Shown: in pieces, positions 44,110-54,279 of the stretch | Layout of the letters: each line of letters begins with the position of its first letter | Position numbering within the stretch: the first letter of the stretch is position 1 | Assembly: GCA_949825065.1 (NCBI GenBank) | Contig: OX463856.1 | Coordinates: 17,661,932 to 17,725,931, forward strand | DNA: 64,000 bases | Source of the DNA: Odontocerum albicorne | Taxonomy: Eukaryota > Arthropoda > Insecta > Trichoptera > Odontoceridae | Reading direction: 5' to 3' | Notes under the pieces: generated by a model | Seen by the model: only the letters and a program-made list of their open reading frames with translations | Databases searched by the model: none | Told to the model about the DNA's origin: nothing | Position numbers and translations under genes: made by a program

Positions 44110-45670
44110 ATCGTATAAAATAATTAGTTTTCTCCAAAACCGTATCAAGTTTCAGACTCATCAGGCAATCTATGTACTCGGACTGTTTGTCAACTATCTA
44201 AAATTATAAAAAAAAAATTATTTTCTCCAAAATCAAGTTGTAGATCAAATTGAATTTAACCCATATCACGGCTGTATCCCACGATTTAAAATGAATATGC
44301 ATGGCTATTACTCCTTAAGTATTAGATGAAATCTGCGCACCTGTTTAAACGTATATAAATTACTCAAAAGAAAATTAGCGGACCTCTTGTTGATTGACAA
44401 ACTGTTGTGCATTAAACTTGACAATTATTATTTTTTATTAATCTTCTTGAATGCAAATGATTATTAAATTTTGATAAAATCGGTGGCCTGGTTGGTAAGA
44501 CGCTTGACTATCAATCATCAGGGGGTTTGAAATAAATTGGAGTGCGGCGCACTCATAAGGACCCCAACTTGAGTGATCCAAAATATATTTCTGTGACACC
44601 TTAATTGCAAAGAGTGGATTTTACCCATGACATTCTCCCTCTTCTCTAAAATGGTGTGCTTGGATATTACTCATTAAATGCTTAAAGATATCTAAGTGCC
44701 AGTTTGTTCATGTGTAAAATGTTAACATGGAAAATATCTAACCATTAGTTGATCGACTAATTTTATTTAATGGAACTGATAATTATTTACGCCACCGTAA
44801 ATAAAGTTTGTTTTCTAATCATGTGTGCAAACTGAGCAATTAAAATCGTTCCTTTCACACGGAATAACCTTGTTGAACGAATTTTCCTATAATGTTATAT
44901 TCCATATCTTGATGGATAAACAAATAGAAAAACGAGTTTTTTAAAGCGCTTTACGATATTACTAAGCCACTTTACAGGAGACCATAAGTAATAATTGTTT
45001 ATAATGTTATTATATTTTATAATTCTATAATTTATGTTTCTTCAAATTGTGCATTTTATTTAGGTTTCACCTGTATCATATGTGAAATAAAACAATAAGC
45101 GATGATTTATCTGTATTAAATCAGTTGGTTTGAAATAACAAAAGGGGTGTCATTGTTTCTACAACATTTGATACATTCTTATTGTTTTAACAAATAGAAA
45201 AAAAAGAATGCTTACAGGAATGTCTAAGTTTAAATGCCTGCTAAGCCTTGAATCTTCAAAAGACCTATCAAACGAATCGTTTATATTACATCCAGGATGA
45301 GAAAAAGCCTCTGTCTATAGTAATAGTAAGCCATCTCTATAAAATTCTTATCACGGAGAGTACTGTATGCGAGATTAAGACAGAAAAAAAAACCATTGCT
45401 CATATTTCCTTTGTGTGTCATTTATGGGGATTGGTACATATCATCTTAAATTAACATAAGTATAAATATATCTCAACCGGTCAATATGTCTCCGTACTAA
45501 CACTTAATTCTCCACCAGTTTAAAATAATATACATGAATTTACTGTCCAAAATTCTTTAAATATATATTTCTTAACAGTTTTTCAGATATTTTTTAATTC
45601 ATACATTCATTAAAGTTATGGTCAGTAATTATCTTATTTTTCTCTTTATTTATAAATCAAAGTACAATAA
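44110..45670. other. Unrecognised apart from a SINE head
   Basis: AT-rich. Near 44105-44240 two related stretches (tgtgtcgattatctaaaatcgtataaaataattag and tgtttgtcaactatctaaaattat) form a degenerate ~105-bp spaced direct repeat. The SINE head at 44484 is listed separately. Confidence 0.45.
44484..44535 (+). repeat. SINE A head fragment
   Basis: 'cggtggcctggttggtaagacgcttgactatc' is a good A-box region. The B box and tail are absent. Confidence 0.55.
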
Positions 45671-45675
45671 TATGG

Positions 45676-45850
45676 TATAGCCTACACTCACTTATGGATA
45701 CATGGTAATAACTCCACCAATAACCTGCACTCACTTATGGACACATGGCAATAATCCCACCAATAACCTACACTCACTTATAGATCATGACAATAATCCC
45801 ACCAAGTTTTACTGTACACAACGAAAGTGAAATGCAATACAATACATTTA
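45676..45850 (+). repeat. SINE A tail carrying a 43-bp triplication
   Basis: 'cctacactcacttatgg' starts at 45681 and 45767, with cctgcactcac at 45724: a 43-bp period. Each unit contains 'catggcaataatcccaccaa', a piece of the SINE A tail. The last unit continues as the normal tail 'gttttactgtacacaacgaaagtg'. Confidence 0.9.
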
Positions 45851-45859
45851 TCATAAGTA

Positions 45860-46700
45860 CTCTTTACAAACAAAAAGCAAAATTTACTTAATAAAATATT
45901 TAATATCAACAACTTCAAAACATCAATACAATTCAGAACATATACTTGTATGTTACAGCTCGTGAAATTACAAAAGCGTAGCACAAATCTGAAAAAATAA
46001 AAATTCTCAAATAAAATTAATGTTAATCAAATTCTTTAAAAAAAAGTTAATGGGGAAAAGAATATGGAATAAACCAAATCCTAGCCAAGATCTAAGAAAT
46101 GGGGAAAAAATACAAAAAATTTCATTTAAATAATATTTTGCTGTATCACATTTTACTCAGTATAAACAATTATATACGAGTATTTGCTATGTGATGTTTT
46201 TAAAATATATTTTTTATTCTATTAATAATGTATCTGATTTTATTAATAATATTATATTTGATTATACTCGTAATAATAACATTTTATTTGATAATATTTG
46301 CTCAGTAATATTTTCATCATTTTCTATCAAAAAATATAATTTTCTTAAAAATACGTGAATTCACATTTCTTACTTGGAACTTGAATCAGAACTGATTTCA
46401 CAACTATAAAATGAAAAATTTCGAAGAAAATGTGCCTGAAAATTTCCTGTTTATAGAAATCAGGTTAAGATCAATGACATTGTACGAGTAAAAACACCCG
46501 TGTGTTTTTATGGTAGAAGTAAACACTGAATTTAGTTTTTTTTTTATTTTCAACTGGAATCCAAATTTTCAACTCAACATAATCATCTATTCTAACAACA
46601 CACACACACACAAGTAAATAAACATTAATAATTTTCAAGTGATTTAATGTTATTCCTTCTATAGCTTTCTTTGTCTCTGACGATAAAATTTCCCGCCAAC
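45860..46700. other. No recognisable content
   Basis: Very AT-rich (46130-46340 especially), plus a short (ac)n at 46599-46612. Confidence 0.5.
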
Positions 46701-46711
46701 GACATTAGATG

Positions 46712-46835
46712 ACCTATGTTACCTTGGTGAAAAGCCTATAGTCCATCCCGTTGCGGATGCAATACCGGTTTTAATCCAGATTTTTATTAAAAAAGGTCCA
46801 ATCTGGTTTTATCTTATGGCCTCATTACTAATGTT
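46712..46835 (+). repeat. SINE A, degraded
   Basis: 'gttaccttggtgaaaagcctatagtccatcccgttgcgg', 'ggttttaatccagattttta' and 'tccaatctggttttatcttatggcc' follow the SINE A order with a poor B box. The 3' tail is lost. Confidence 0.55.
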
Positions 46836-46920
46836 CTTTTCAAATACAAATTTTAGCTTAAAAACAATAGGGAATTCTTCCTTGTAAGTTGTTTATAATT
46901 ATCTTAACCCCATTATGTTT

Positions 46921-48345
46921 TTAAATTAAATATAGTGTACCGGACGGGGCACAAATACTGTATATAGGCACGTTGGTTGCCGCGTCGCGCTCAGAGAATC
47001 GAGGTAGCGAATTCCGTAGCGAAGATCCAGTAGAAGAAGAAGGTAGCAGGGAGAGATTCCTCTCAGGCAGTCGAAGTAATTTACGCAAGTGGCCGGTGTC
47101 TCTTTTGTTTTGGGACACTCGGCTGTCAGGTGGAACTCGGTGCACTTGACGCATCGGGCTCGATGGTGACAATTTGATGAGGCGTGCCCCAGTGACTGGC
47201 ACCGGAAGCATTGCGTACCGAGACCTTTCTTGGGTCGGTATTTGATGAGGGTCACTCTGCAGTAGCAAAGGAACCTCAGAGTCGCCTTTAATTTCCCCAT
47301 ATCGGTTTCCTTCCCAAAATGGGCAAGGTACATGGGCGCGCCTGTCTTGGTCGTCATCTTGACGACCTTTTGCGCTGGAAAACCCTGCGCGGTGAGATCG
47401 CCTGCGATCTCTTCCGTGGGAATTTCTGGTAATCCCCGGATTACTGACCTTTTGGTCCTATCGTCCATCTTTGTGAACGTATGAAACTCTTTTTTCTTTC
47501 CATCGAGGCCCTTTACGAGGCCGTCATGGTCCTCGACGGAGTGGACCGTGATTTTCGCGGTCCCTTTCCCGGTGTATTTCACTTCGAGTTGGCCCTTCGC
47601 GTTCTCCCGGATCAGGCCAATAAGATTTCCGTGCGTTAGGTTACCGAGGGTAATTACCACCGGCGGTACTTTCGATTTTGTATACACCTTGCACGCTACG
47701 CAGGGTGCCTCTTCCGTTACCTCACGGAGGCACATGTACTTATTAGATTGGACCACCTCGTCGGGTCCGGCAACCTGCTGTCTTTTGGCAGGTGCCCGCG
47801 GGGTCTCCCATTTTTCCGCCCCATGCCCCATGGGAGTTCGCGGCACATAAACACCGTTAACAAGATCGCACACGATCCCCATTTTAGCGTCTTTTCGCGC
47901 AGCCCGCAATCAAAACACCCGCACTCACGGCACTAGCACTGTTCACAATTAGCGTTCGATTCGCTCTCACTGTTCACTTGATTATAGTCACGGATTGACT
48001 ACATAAATCGGCCCTGAAGGCCCGCCTCTCAGCGCGCACAATATCGCGGTATGCCCACGCGGCACACAGCACCCGTAAACACTAGATGGGTTCTCCCCGA
48101 TCTCTATACCCGCAAGCGAGTATCGTGATATCTAAAAAGACCTATATCTCATGAACTAATATTTTCACAAACAGGGGACCCTCTATATTAATGGTCCACC
48201 GGTCATCGCAAGCGCCCATTACCCGCGAAATACAACAACTTTCGAGGTTTTGAGAGCTGCTTAACCCGGTGGGGCCCCCGATCTACTCCGATGCATCGCT
48301 ACGCAAGTTACATTTCCATTGCGGTCGCGAACGCAATCGGAGTCA
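46921..48345 (-). mobile_element. Jockey-group LINE, 5' end plus ORF1, internally deleted
   Basis: A G+C-rich island on the minus strand: about 460 bp of leader (48345-47883), the gag-like ORF1, and then an abrupt join near 47075 to a short 3' segment ending at about 46921. The leader has no TATA box in view, as usual for LINEs with internal promoters. ORF2 (endonuclease and reverse transcriptase) is missing. Base composition and open reading differ sharply from the flanks, suggesting recent arrival. No target duplication was found. Confidence 0.8.
46926..47882 (-). CDS. Gag-like ORF1 nucleic-acid-binding protein (jockey group), chimeric C-terminus
   Basis: The ATG at 47882 sits in a good animal context (aaaATGg). 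The longer frame upstream begins at TTG and is not used. The product is 318 residues. Residues 130-215 (FHTF, RSVIRGLPEIPTEEIAGDL, APMYLAHF) match the conserved ORF1 region just before the zinc knuckles in insect jockey-type elements. C225-x2-C-x4-H-x4-C238 is a canonical CCHC knuckle and C244-x2-C-x3-H-x4-C256 a second one. The third expected knuckle is missing: after about residue 268 (ETPATCVN) the sequence changes to unrelated residues. In life this family of proteins binds element RNA and forms ribonucleoprotein. Whether this truncated form is expressed cannot be told. Confidence 0.85.
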   Translation of the reverse strand: MGIVCDLVNGVYVPRTPMGHGAEKWETPRAPAKRQQVAGPDEVVQSNKYMCLREVTEEAPCVACKVYTKSKVPPVVITLGNLTHGNLIGLIRENAKGQLEVKYTGKGTAKITVHSVEDHDGLVKGLDGKKKEFHTFTKMDDRTKRSVIRGLPEIPTEEIAGDLTAQGFPAQKVVKMTTKTGAPMYLAHFGKETDMGKLKATLRFLCYCRVTLIKYRPKKGLGTQCFRCQSLGHASSNCHHRARCVKCTEFHLTAECPKTKETPATCVNYFDCLRGISPCYLLLLLDLRYGIRYLDSLSATRQPTCLYTVFVPRPVHYI

Positions 48346-48354
48346 AACAAACAT

Positions 48355-48650
48355 ACATTTTACATATACACATTTTACATATTATTCCAAAATATAGCAA
48401 ACATATAGAAACAGATCAAACGAATTATCACAAAATACAAGAGTGATTATAACATACAACATATATGTTTAATATACAGATCTACACACAATGTCCTTTT
48501 CATTATACCACATGCACACACACAAGGGTGACAGCACACGTCCGATACATATACTATAGTGTGTGCAGAATAAGAACACAAAATAATATGTGAGTATAAA
48601 CGAATCAATTCAGATTAAAAAAAACAAAATACGAGTATGTTAACACACTC
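48355..48650. other. No recognisable content
   Basis: AT-rich spacer with (catata/acata)-type simple sequence between the jockey element and the next LINE. Confidence 0.5.
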
Positions 48651-48654
48651 TGGG

Positions 48655-49145
48655 TTTATTTATCTATTTATTTAACACTTTTTATTGCAAATAGAATCTG
48701 GCGGGTTTATTGTCAGGTGGCAATATCTTCTAACCACACAGACAAAAGTAAATTAAGCAAGGAAAACGATGAATACATACGTGAACATACGCACACAAAC
48801 CCCAAAAAGATGAACAATCATCCAAGCATTCATTTTTATGTAATGTAAGATATCATGAAACAAAGGAAAAATAAGGGATGGTGGAGAGGAAAGAAAAAAA
48901 TCATGAATGAAACACCTTATTTTACTGACTAGAAATTAAGATTTTTTTCAGTCGCTTCTTAAAACATGCCAAAGACTGAGCGAGTCTAACGTTGGTTTGT
49001 AACTTATTCAAAAGTCTCACTGCATGGACAGTAAAGGACGACGTAAAAAAAGAAGAGCGGTGAACCGGAAATACCAATTAACAATCTTTGTTTGAGCTTG
49101 GTGCTAGTCCATGATCAAAAAGACGCTGAAAATTGCTGACGCTTT
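48655..49145 (-). mobile_element. 3' end of the SINE A partner LINE (best copy)
   Basis: The minus strand encodes SSFFTSSFTVHAVRLLNKLQ and TNVRLAQSLACFKKRLKKIL, the end of a CR1/L2-like reverse transcriptase ('SFxVxAxRxWNxLPxxVRxxxSLxxFKxRLxxxL'). A 3' UTR follows, ending 'gattgccacctgacaataaacccgccag'-like sequence, 'attgcaataaaaagtg' and (aaat)n. The last ~60 bp before the tail correspond to the 3' end of SINE A. Other copies are at 14265, 18135 and 60028, all minus. The RT core is missing. Confidence 0.8.
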
Positions 49146-49204
49146 ATTACCTATTCTGTACGCAATTACATGCTTTCACAACATGTCATAATGAAGTTGT
49201 ATCG

Positions 49205-49410
49205 ATTTACAACTTTCACCGTATACAGTACAGTCTGTTGGGCTTATTACCTCTTGATGATACGTTCCAATCAACCAGGATATGTTATAGAAGCCTTAAA
49301 TGAAGACCAGACTGAAACCTTTTTTAATAAAATGTGTATTATCGAGATTCGAACCCACCAACCCCAGGTTGGAAGACAAACTTCTTACTAACTAGGCTAC
49401 AGGGATCATT
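49205..49410 (-). mobile_element. SINE A, inverted, near full length
   Basis: Minus strand: 'gatccctgtagcctagttagtaagaag' (A box), 'ttggtgggttcgaatctcg' (B box GGTTCGAATCT), 'ggtttcagtctggtcttcatttaaggc', 'atatcctggttgattggaac' and 'cccaacagactgtactgtatac'. It lies about 60 bp from the end of its apparent partner LINE. Confidence 0.88.
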
Positions 49411-49429
49411 AATATGTTTTTAAACATAT

Positions 49430-49565
49430 ATTTACTGGGGACACGACAAATGAAAGGCAACAGACCCAGGGCCATTAAATTTGTGTCTCCAAATTAAATT
49501 ACCTCTTCTTTTATTCGCAAATTGTGTATATTTCTTGTCATGCATAAATAAAAAAATGTAACAAT
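49430..49565 (+). repeat. LINE tail F
   Basis: 'acacgacaaatgaaaggcaac', 'cccagggccattaaattt', 'tcgcaaattgtgtatatttcttgtcatgcataaataaa'. Aligns with 4050-4205 (plus) and 13010-13145 (minus). Confidence 0.65.
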
Positions 49566-49569
49566 GTAT

Positions 49570-50900
49570 TAGCTGACTTTACTTTGAGAATATATGGCAG
49601 AGATAAACATCCAAAGTTATTGCTTCTTAACTTCCATAATCGGAAAACTTTAGCTCCCGCAACTTTTTGGGGATTTCGTATGAGGAATGAAAATCATCCT
49701 GTTTTAGGTCAAACTGTGACAAAAAACCGTACAAGTAGAAAACAATTCAAGAACTTTTGCAATGCGTTCACATCAATGCTATTTTTCAGGAAAATGTATA
49801 TGCATTTCCAGTTCATCCCTCTTCCTTGTTCATGCTGTCCTTGACTGTCCATGTTGTTAGACTCTTAACTAGTTGCCAACTGCTGGAAGATTTTCACCCT
49901 TTGCATCAAAATTCAATTTAAAAATCATTATACAGTTCCAATTCCAATATAGTAAATTGGCTATAAAAATATTTAATTTTACTTAATATGGGAGAGAAAG
50001 AACTCAGCTTGTACTTTCTCTGTCTTGAATTTTTACTTCCAATATCAGTTAAAGTTTCTCATCTTTGTTTTATATATGTCCAAAGTACTCTAACTTTTTG
50101 ATGGTGTACAATATTTACTTCTCCATCTGTATATTTTACGACCCAACCCTCAGTATTCTTCAACAGCATATTTCGAAAGCTTCTTATATTCGTTGTGGGA
50201 ACCTGAGTAAGTGGCCATGCTTTAACAGCGGAAAGAAACAAGGAAAGTAACGCAAACTACTAATATTATTTTCATCAATACGTTCGTTGCTCAAATTTCG
50301 ATTTATTTCTTCAATGCCGCTTTGAAGTTAATTTTTACCGATGCTGCTCGATTTGTCTTTTAGTGGTCTAAACATAATTTTTTTGTTCTTTTTTTCTTTT
50401 TCACCCCCCTTTTTTATCTTTGCGACGATTAGATTATGATTTGAGTTAATATCTGCCTTGGATATATTTTTTCAACCCTGATGATTTTATTTAAAAATAT
50501 TTTGTGAATTGTTTAAAGTCTATTTAATATTGACAATGGTGTAATTTGTGCTATCAAGTGAAGAAATCAATCTATAAATATTTTTTTTGAGATAGCTTTA
50601 ATATAGTATTAAGAACATGTCCTTCTTCGTATTGAACCAACTGACCACTTCTTTCGTTTTAAAATCCCAGTATATATTTACCAACATCACAGCATCGTTC
50701 GGATATATATTTTAATGAAAACCTTAAAATAAGCAATAAAAATGTTGTTTTATCAAAATACTTTATCCATTAAATTACATGTAAACTCCAAATATCTCAA
50801 TTTTCAAGACCATTTCACGGAATAATTTTACTGAAAATAAATTAATATTAACAAATGACTTTTGAAATTTATAAAATGCTGTAATTGTTTATGTTATAAA
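49570..50900. other. No recognised gene
   Basis: Some small frames (49584-49844 plus, 50059-50241 minus) show no family similarity. Pyrimidine-rich near 50380-50415. Confidence 0.45.
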
Positions 50901-51944
50901 ATAAACAGGTATGCAGATGACATTCTTTGTGTTTGGAAGGGTACCGATAGACAATTACACCAATTTCTTAAATATTTAAATTCTATAGAAAGTTTTATAA
51001 AATTTACATTAGAAACAGAACAGGACGGAAAATTAAATTTCTTGGACCTAACATTATCTCGGAAAAAAGGCACATTTGACTTTGATATATATAGGAAAAA
51101 TACTTATTCAGAGTCTACAATTCCAGCAACTTCTAACCATCCTAATAATCATAAATTCGCCGCCTTTAACTGTATGCTTCATAGATTGCTCAGTGTCCCA
51201 TTAACCGACGACAATTTTAAAAAGGTATTAATAACCATCAAAAAAATTGCTACAAATAATGGCTATCCTGGAAGCCTCATTGATTCACTTTTAAAAAACA
51301 AAACAAAAAAGAAACTTATAAAAGATTATATATTTAACGACACCTATAAGCATACCTATAAATGTAGCAAAGTCCTATTTATAAAAAATATATCAAATGA
51401 AATAACCAAAAATATTCCAAGTCACATAAAGCCAGCTTTTTACACTAACTTTAATCTCCGGAAACTCTTATTTAATGGGAAAGGCAAAAATGGAATACTT
51501 AGCAACAGTGGTGTGTATAAACTTTTATGTGCTGACTGTGATAATTTCTATATAGGAAAGACAGGAAGATCTTTTGAAAAGAGATTTCGTGAACACCAAT
51601 CTGCCTTAACAAATCCTCTAATTTATTCTGAAATGGCTAATCATTGTCACCGTGAGAATCATACTTTTTCTATCGATGATGCCAAATTCTTACATATTAG
51701 CGGCAACGGAAATAAATTGGACAGATTAGAGGCCCTAGAAATTTCTAAGTCAGTATACCGATCGGAGCATCTGTTGAATAGTTATTTCCCCAAAATCTCC
51801 CCGCTCTTGGCCGAAATTATACCTAGCCTTCCTCTCACCCCCCCCCCCCCCCCCCCCCCCCGCCCCCCGCCCCGCCTCCAACCGTTGAAGTGTCTATATC
51901 GGTACCAGTTCGAACAGCATTTAGTCTTGTTTGCGCTCCCCTGA
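50862..51944 (+). CDS. Penelope-like element polyprotein, C-terminal part: reverse transcriptase end and GIY-YIG endonuclease
   Basis: An uninterrupted 360-codon frame. Its first codon is TTG and homology begins at residue 16 (50907), so the true protein began upstream and the copy is 5'-truncated there; an intron 3' end (ataaacag) at the junction is an alternative. R16-Y-A-D-D20 is the catalytic RT box, followed by GKLNFLDLTLSRKKGTFDFD and YRKNTYSESTI, typical of Penelope RTs. G217-V-Y219 and Y230-I-G232 form the GIY-YIG pair, with a C223-x2-C226 knuckle between them, K233-T-G-R236 and R241-F-R-E-H245 after. The endonuclease nicks DNA for target-primed reverse transcription. From residue ~326 the frame reads through a poly-C tract as poly-proline into the 3' UTR, so the natural stop is probably displaced. 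A full PLE protein is about twice this length. Confidence 0.92.
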   Translation: MKFIKCCNCLCYKINRYADDILCVWKGTDRQLHQFLKYLNSIESFIKFTLETEQDGKLNFLDLTLSRKKGTFDFDIYRKNTYSESTIPATSNHPNNHKFAAFNCMLHRLLSVPLTDDNFKKVLITIKKIATNNGYPGSLIDSLLKNKTKKKLIKDYIFNDTYKHTYKCSKVLFIKNISNEITKNIPSHIKPAFYTNFNLRKLLFNGKGKNGILSNSGVYKLLCADCDNFYIGKTGRSFEKRFREHQSALTNPLIYSEMANHCHRENHTFSIDDAKFLHISGNGNKLDRLEALEISKSVYRSEHLLNSYFPKISPLLAEIIPSLPLTPPPPPPPRPPPRLQPLKCLYRYQFEQHLVLFALP

Positions 51945-52075
51945 AGATGAGGTGAAAGCCTTGAAACCGGTAGGGTTATACCGTCATAAAAAAGTGGAAT
52001 AAACAGTGTTTGTTAAAAATAAATTACAATGTCTTTAAACCTCCACAACGTTAATGCCTTAACTATAAACAACAT
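50907..52075 (+). mobile_element. Penelope-like element, 5'-truncated (copy 2)
   Basis: Contains the coding region above, a poly-C tract at about 51838-51860, and a 3' UTR (ggtaccagttcgaacagc ... ggttataccgtc ... ctttaaacctccacaacgtt ... aactataaac) shared with the tails at 4563-4970 and 37955-38160. The long open frame makes it the youngest-looking PLE copy here. The 40-bp unit present in the other two tails is mostly deleted in this one. Confidence 0.9.
51925..51995 (+). ncRNA. Candidate structured 3' motif of the PLE
   Basis: 'ctgaagatgaggtgaaagcc' and 'ttgaaaccggtagggttatac' can form a short helix (GGU/GCC around a GAAA loop) and a second hairpin (CGGTA/TACCG). The order CTGAxGA ... GAAAC ... 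hairpin ... GTC resembles a hammerhead ribozyme core, which is known in some Penelope-like elements. A convincing stem I was not found, and copy 1 has GATAC in place of GAAAC. Treat as a hypothesis. Confidence 0.3.
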
Positions 52076-52079
52076 AAAC

Positions 52080-52910
52080 ATGAAGCATATTGAAGGGGAG
52101 AATAAATAAACAAATTAAATTTCACAATTTATAATCTCAGGAAGGCATGAGTAACATATTTCATGAAAAGCCCATTTAACGAACTCTTATAATATATGTA
52201 TGTTTCTACATACAAAGGGGAGAATGGGATAAATTCATATGTAAAGCTTTAAACCTTATTTTTTTTAATGTACAGTAATCCCTCCTTTGATGTGGTCTCC
52301 ATTTACGCGAATTAAGTTTAACATGACTAATTTGTATTATGTTTGGAACTAGATGGTAGAAAAAGGGCAGCTAAATATTATACTTTAGATAGATTCGCTA
52401 GGTCATCAATATCGACATTTAAAACAGCTCCAACAATAAGAAAGACAACTGTTACAATAGAATAGTCATCCATTGATAGAGAATTTTAATTAATAAATTG
52501 TAAATTCTTATAAATAAATTGCTTAGCTCTCACCAAAATATGTATTTTATCAGTTACCATTTTTTTTAAAGATAGCTTGAGTATGTTAAACTAAGAAAGA
52601 ATATAACATCAAAAATGTGTTATTATCATTTATTATAAAAAAATCATTCAGTAGCTTCATTAACACCGTTTTCATTTACGCCCTGTCTCCTGGAAACAAT
52701 TACGCGTTTAAGTGAAGGAATACTGTATCAATATTTTTGAAGGGTTCATATGTAAATATAAAAGGGTTAATTGCATATCGGTGTAACTTAAATTCCTATT
52801 TTAGTTTAATTTAATTACAGCGTTTGGGATTTAGTAGTGCCTACAAAGAGGAAAATGAGTAGGATATAAATGTTTCAAACAAGGACATCAGGCAAAAAAT
52901 AACTATAAAA
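52080..52910. other. No recognisable content
   Basis: AT-rich. Nothing coding or repeated recognised. Confidence 0.5.
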
Positions 52911-52914
52911 AAAC

Positions 52915-53135
52915 GAACTTCGTGACTAAGTTGGTAAGATTTTGTGACTAAGGTCTTTAAACACGGATGTTGAGGATTCAATTCCCGTCACTACCGAAAT
53001 TTTCCATAAAAAGTGTTCCAGAATGGTTTTCACCGAAAACTTATTTAACCTATTTCTCGTTGATTGAAAGAGATTGCCACATGAGAATAAACCCGCTAAA
53101 TTAACATATACTGTAAACAATAATAGATGCAATGC
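52915..53135 (+). mobile_element. SINE A, full order
   Basis: 'cttcgtgactaagttggtaag' (A box), 'gaggattcaattcccg' (B box), 'gttccagaatggttttcaccg', 'cgttgattgaaagagattgccacatgagaataaacccgc' and 'catatactgtaaacaataatag'. Diverged but complete. Confidence 0.8.
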
Positions 53136-53407
53136 ATTACAAAGTATTTCCAAGATTTTTATTTAGCAGTTACTAAACACCAAGACCATTACACATTTTC
53201 AAAGGTTGGTTTCTAAATATGAAAGGGTTACTTGTATATTGATGTAACTAAAATTTCAACTACAGTTAAACCTTAACTGTAATTATACAATAGAATTCAT
53301 AATGTTGTTTTCCCTGCAGAGAGGAAAATATATGTTTCAGATGTTTGTTTCAGACAAAGATAACACGATAAAACAAATAAAAACTATAAAAATAACATTA
53401 AGAACAA

Positions 53408-53580
53408 TTATGCCCTCCATTGCCTGTTGGTAAAACGCCTATTATCCAGCCCGAAGGCTGCGGTTTAAATTCCCGCCAGTACCCATTTTTTTATTAAAGA
53501 GTTCGAGTCTTGTTTATAGTATGGGTTGATAAAACATATTTATGGGTCGTTGAAATACTAACTACATAGCAATGAACTAA
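53408..53580 (+). mobile_element. SINE A, second copy in the same orientation
   Basis: 'atgccctccattgcctgttggtaaaacgcc', 'ggctgcggtttaaattcccgcc', 'agttcgagtcttgtttatag' and 'actacatagcaatgaacta'. A box good, B box diverged, tail degraded. Confidence 0.75.
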
Positions 53581-53589
53581 CTTATTTAT

Positions 53590-54270
53590 GAATTGATTTT
53601 TTTATGTAATACTATAATTTGAACAGATCAAGAAATTAAAAAATGTCAAAAAAGTTTCCCAAATAATTCTTGCCGTCATGTAAACAGTGAAATGATTTCA
53701 AAAGGCAAATTCTACACCGAAAACAGTTGTTTTTTTTTCAATTCAAGCACTGTATTTTAAATTTAATATGAAATTGAGTTGTAAAAGCCGCTAATATGAG
53801 ACATAAAGAAAAGTAATGCGAGCAAACGATCCAATTCCGAAGAATAATACTGATGCTCCCCCATTTCCTCTCTTGCGCTGGATGGGATTGTTTAAACAAT
53901 GACTTATTGTATTGTATTTGGATTTAATGTTTACTTTCTCATTTCACATAGGTTTCGTTATTTTTTTAACAAAAATTAACTAAAAAAAATATTTTGAGCT
54001 CTTTTAATTTATGCTTCGATGAATATTTCCGCATACCAGTCAAATAAATACTTCAAGTCGATTAGAGAGGTATTTTTTTTGTTTTGAATCAAAGCTGAGA
54101 AAAAGAAATGAAAACAAATAAATAAATTAGTACAATTTGATTATTAATATTGGTTCAAATGAAACCTCTGAAATATTATTACATTTTTTTTTAAATATCG
54201 ATATGGTTAAATATTTGATGCATGGCACTCAGAGACGTAATGACGTAGAATAAATGTATTTGATATATGA
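53590..54270. other. No recognisable content
   Basis: AT-rich. A G/C-richer line near 53855-53885 (gctcccccatttcctctcttgcgctggatggg) is unexplained. Confidence 0.45.
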
Positions 54271-54279
54271 TGCTAGAGA

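Noticed and set aside
47548..47850. 100-codon plus-strand frame in the jockey ORF1 region
   Set aside because: Antisense shadow of the gag-like ORF, which has zinc knuckles and clear family similarity on the minus strand.
51838..51944. Poly-proline C-terminus of the PLE protein as a real domain
   Set aside because: It is translation of a poly-C tract at the start of the 3' UTR, whose equivalents at 4.58 and 38.15 kb are pyrimidine-rich non-coding sequence.
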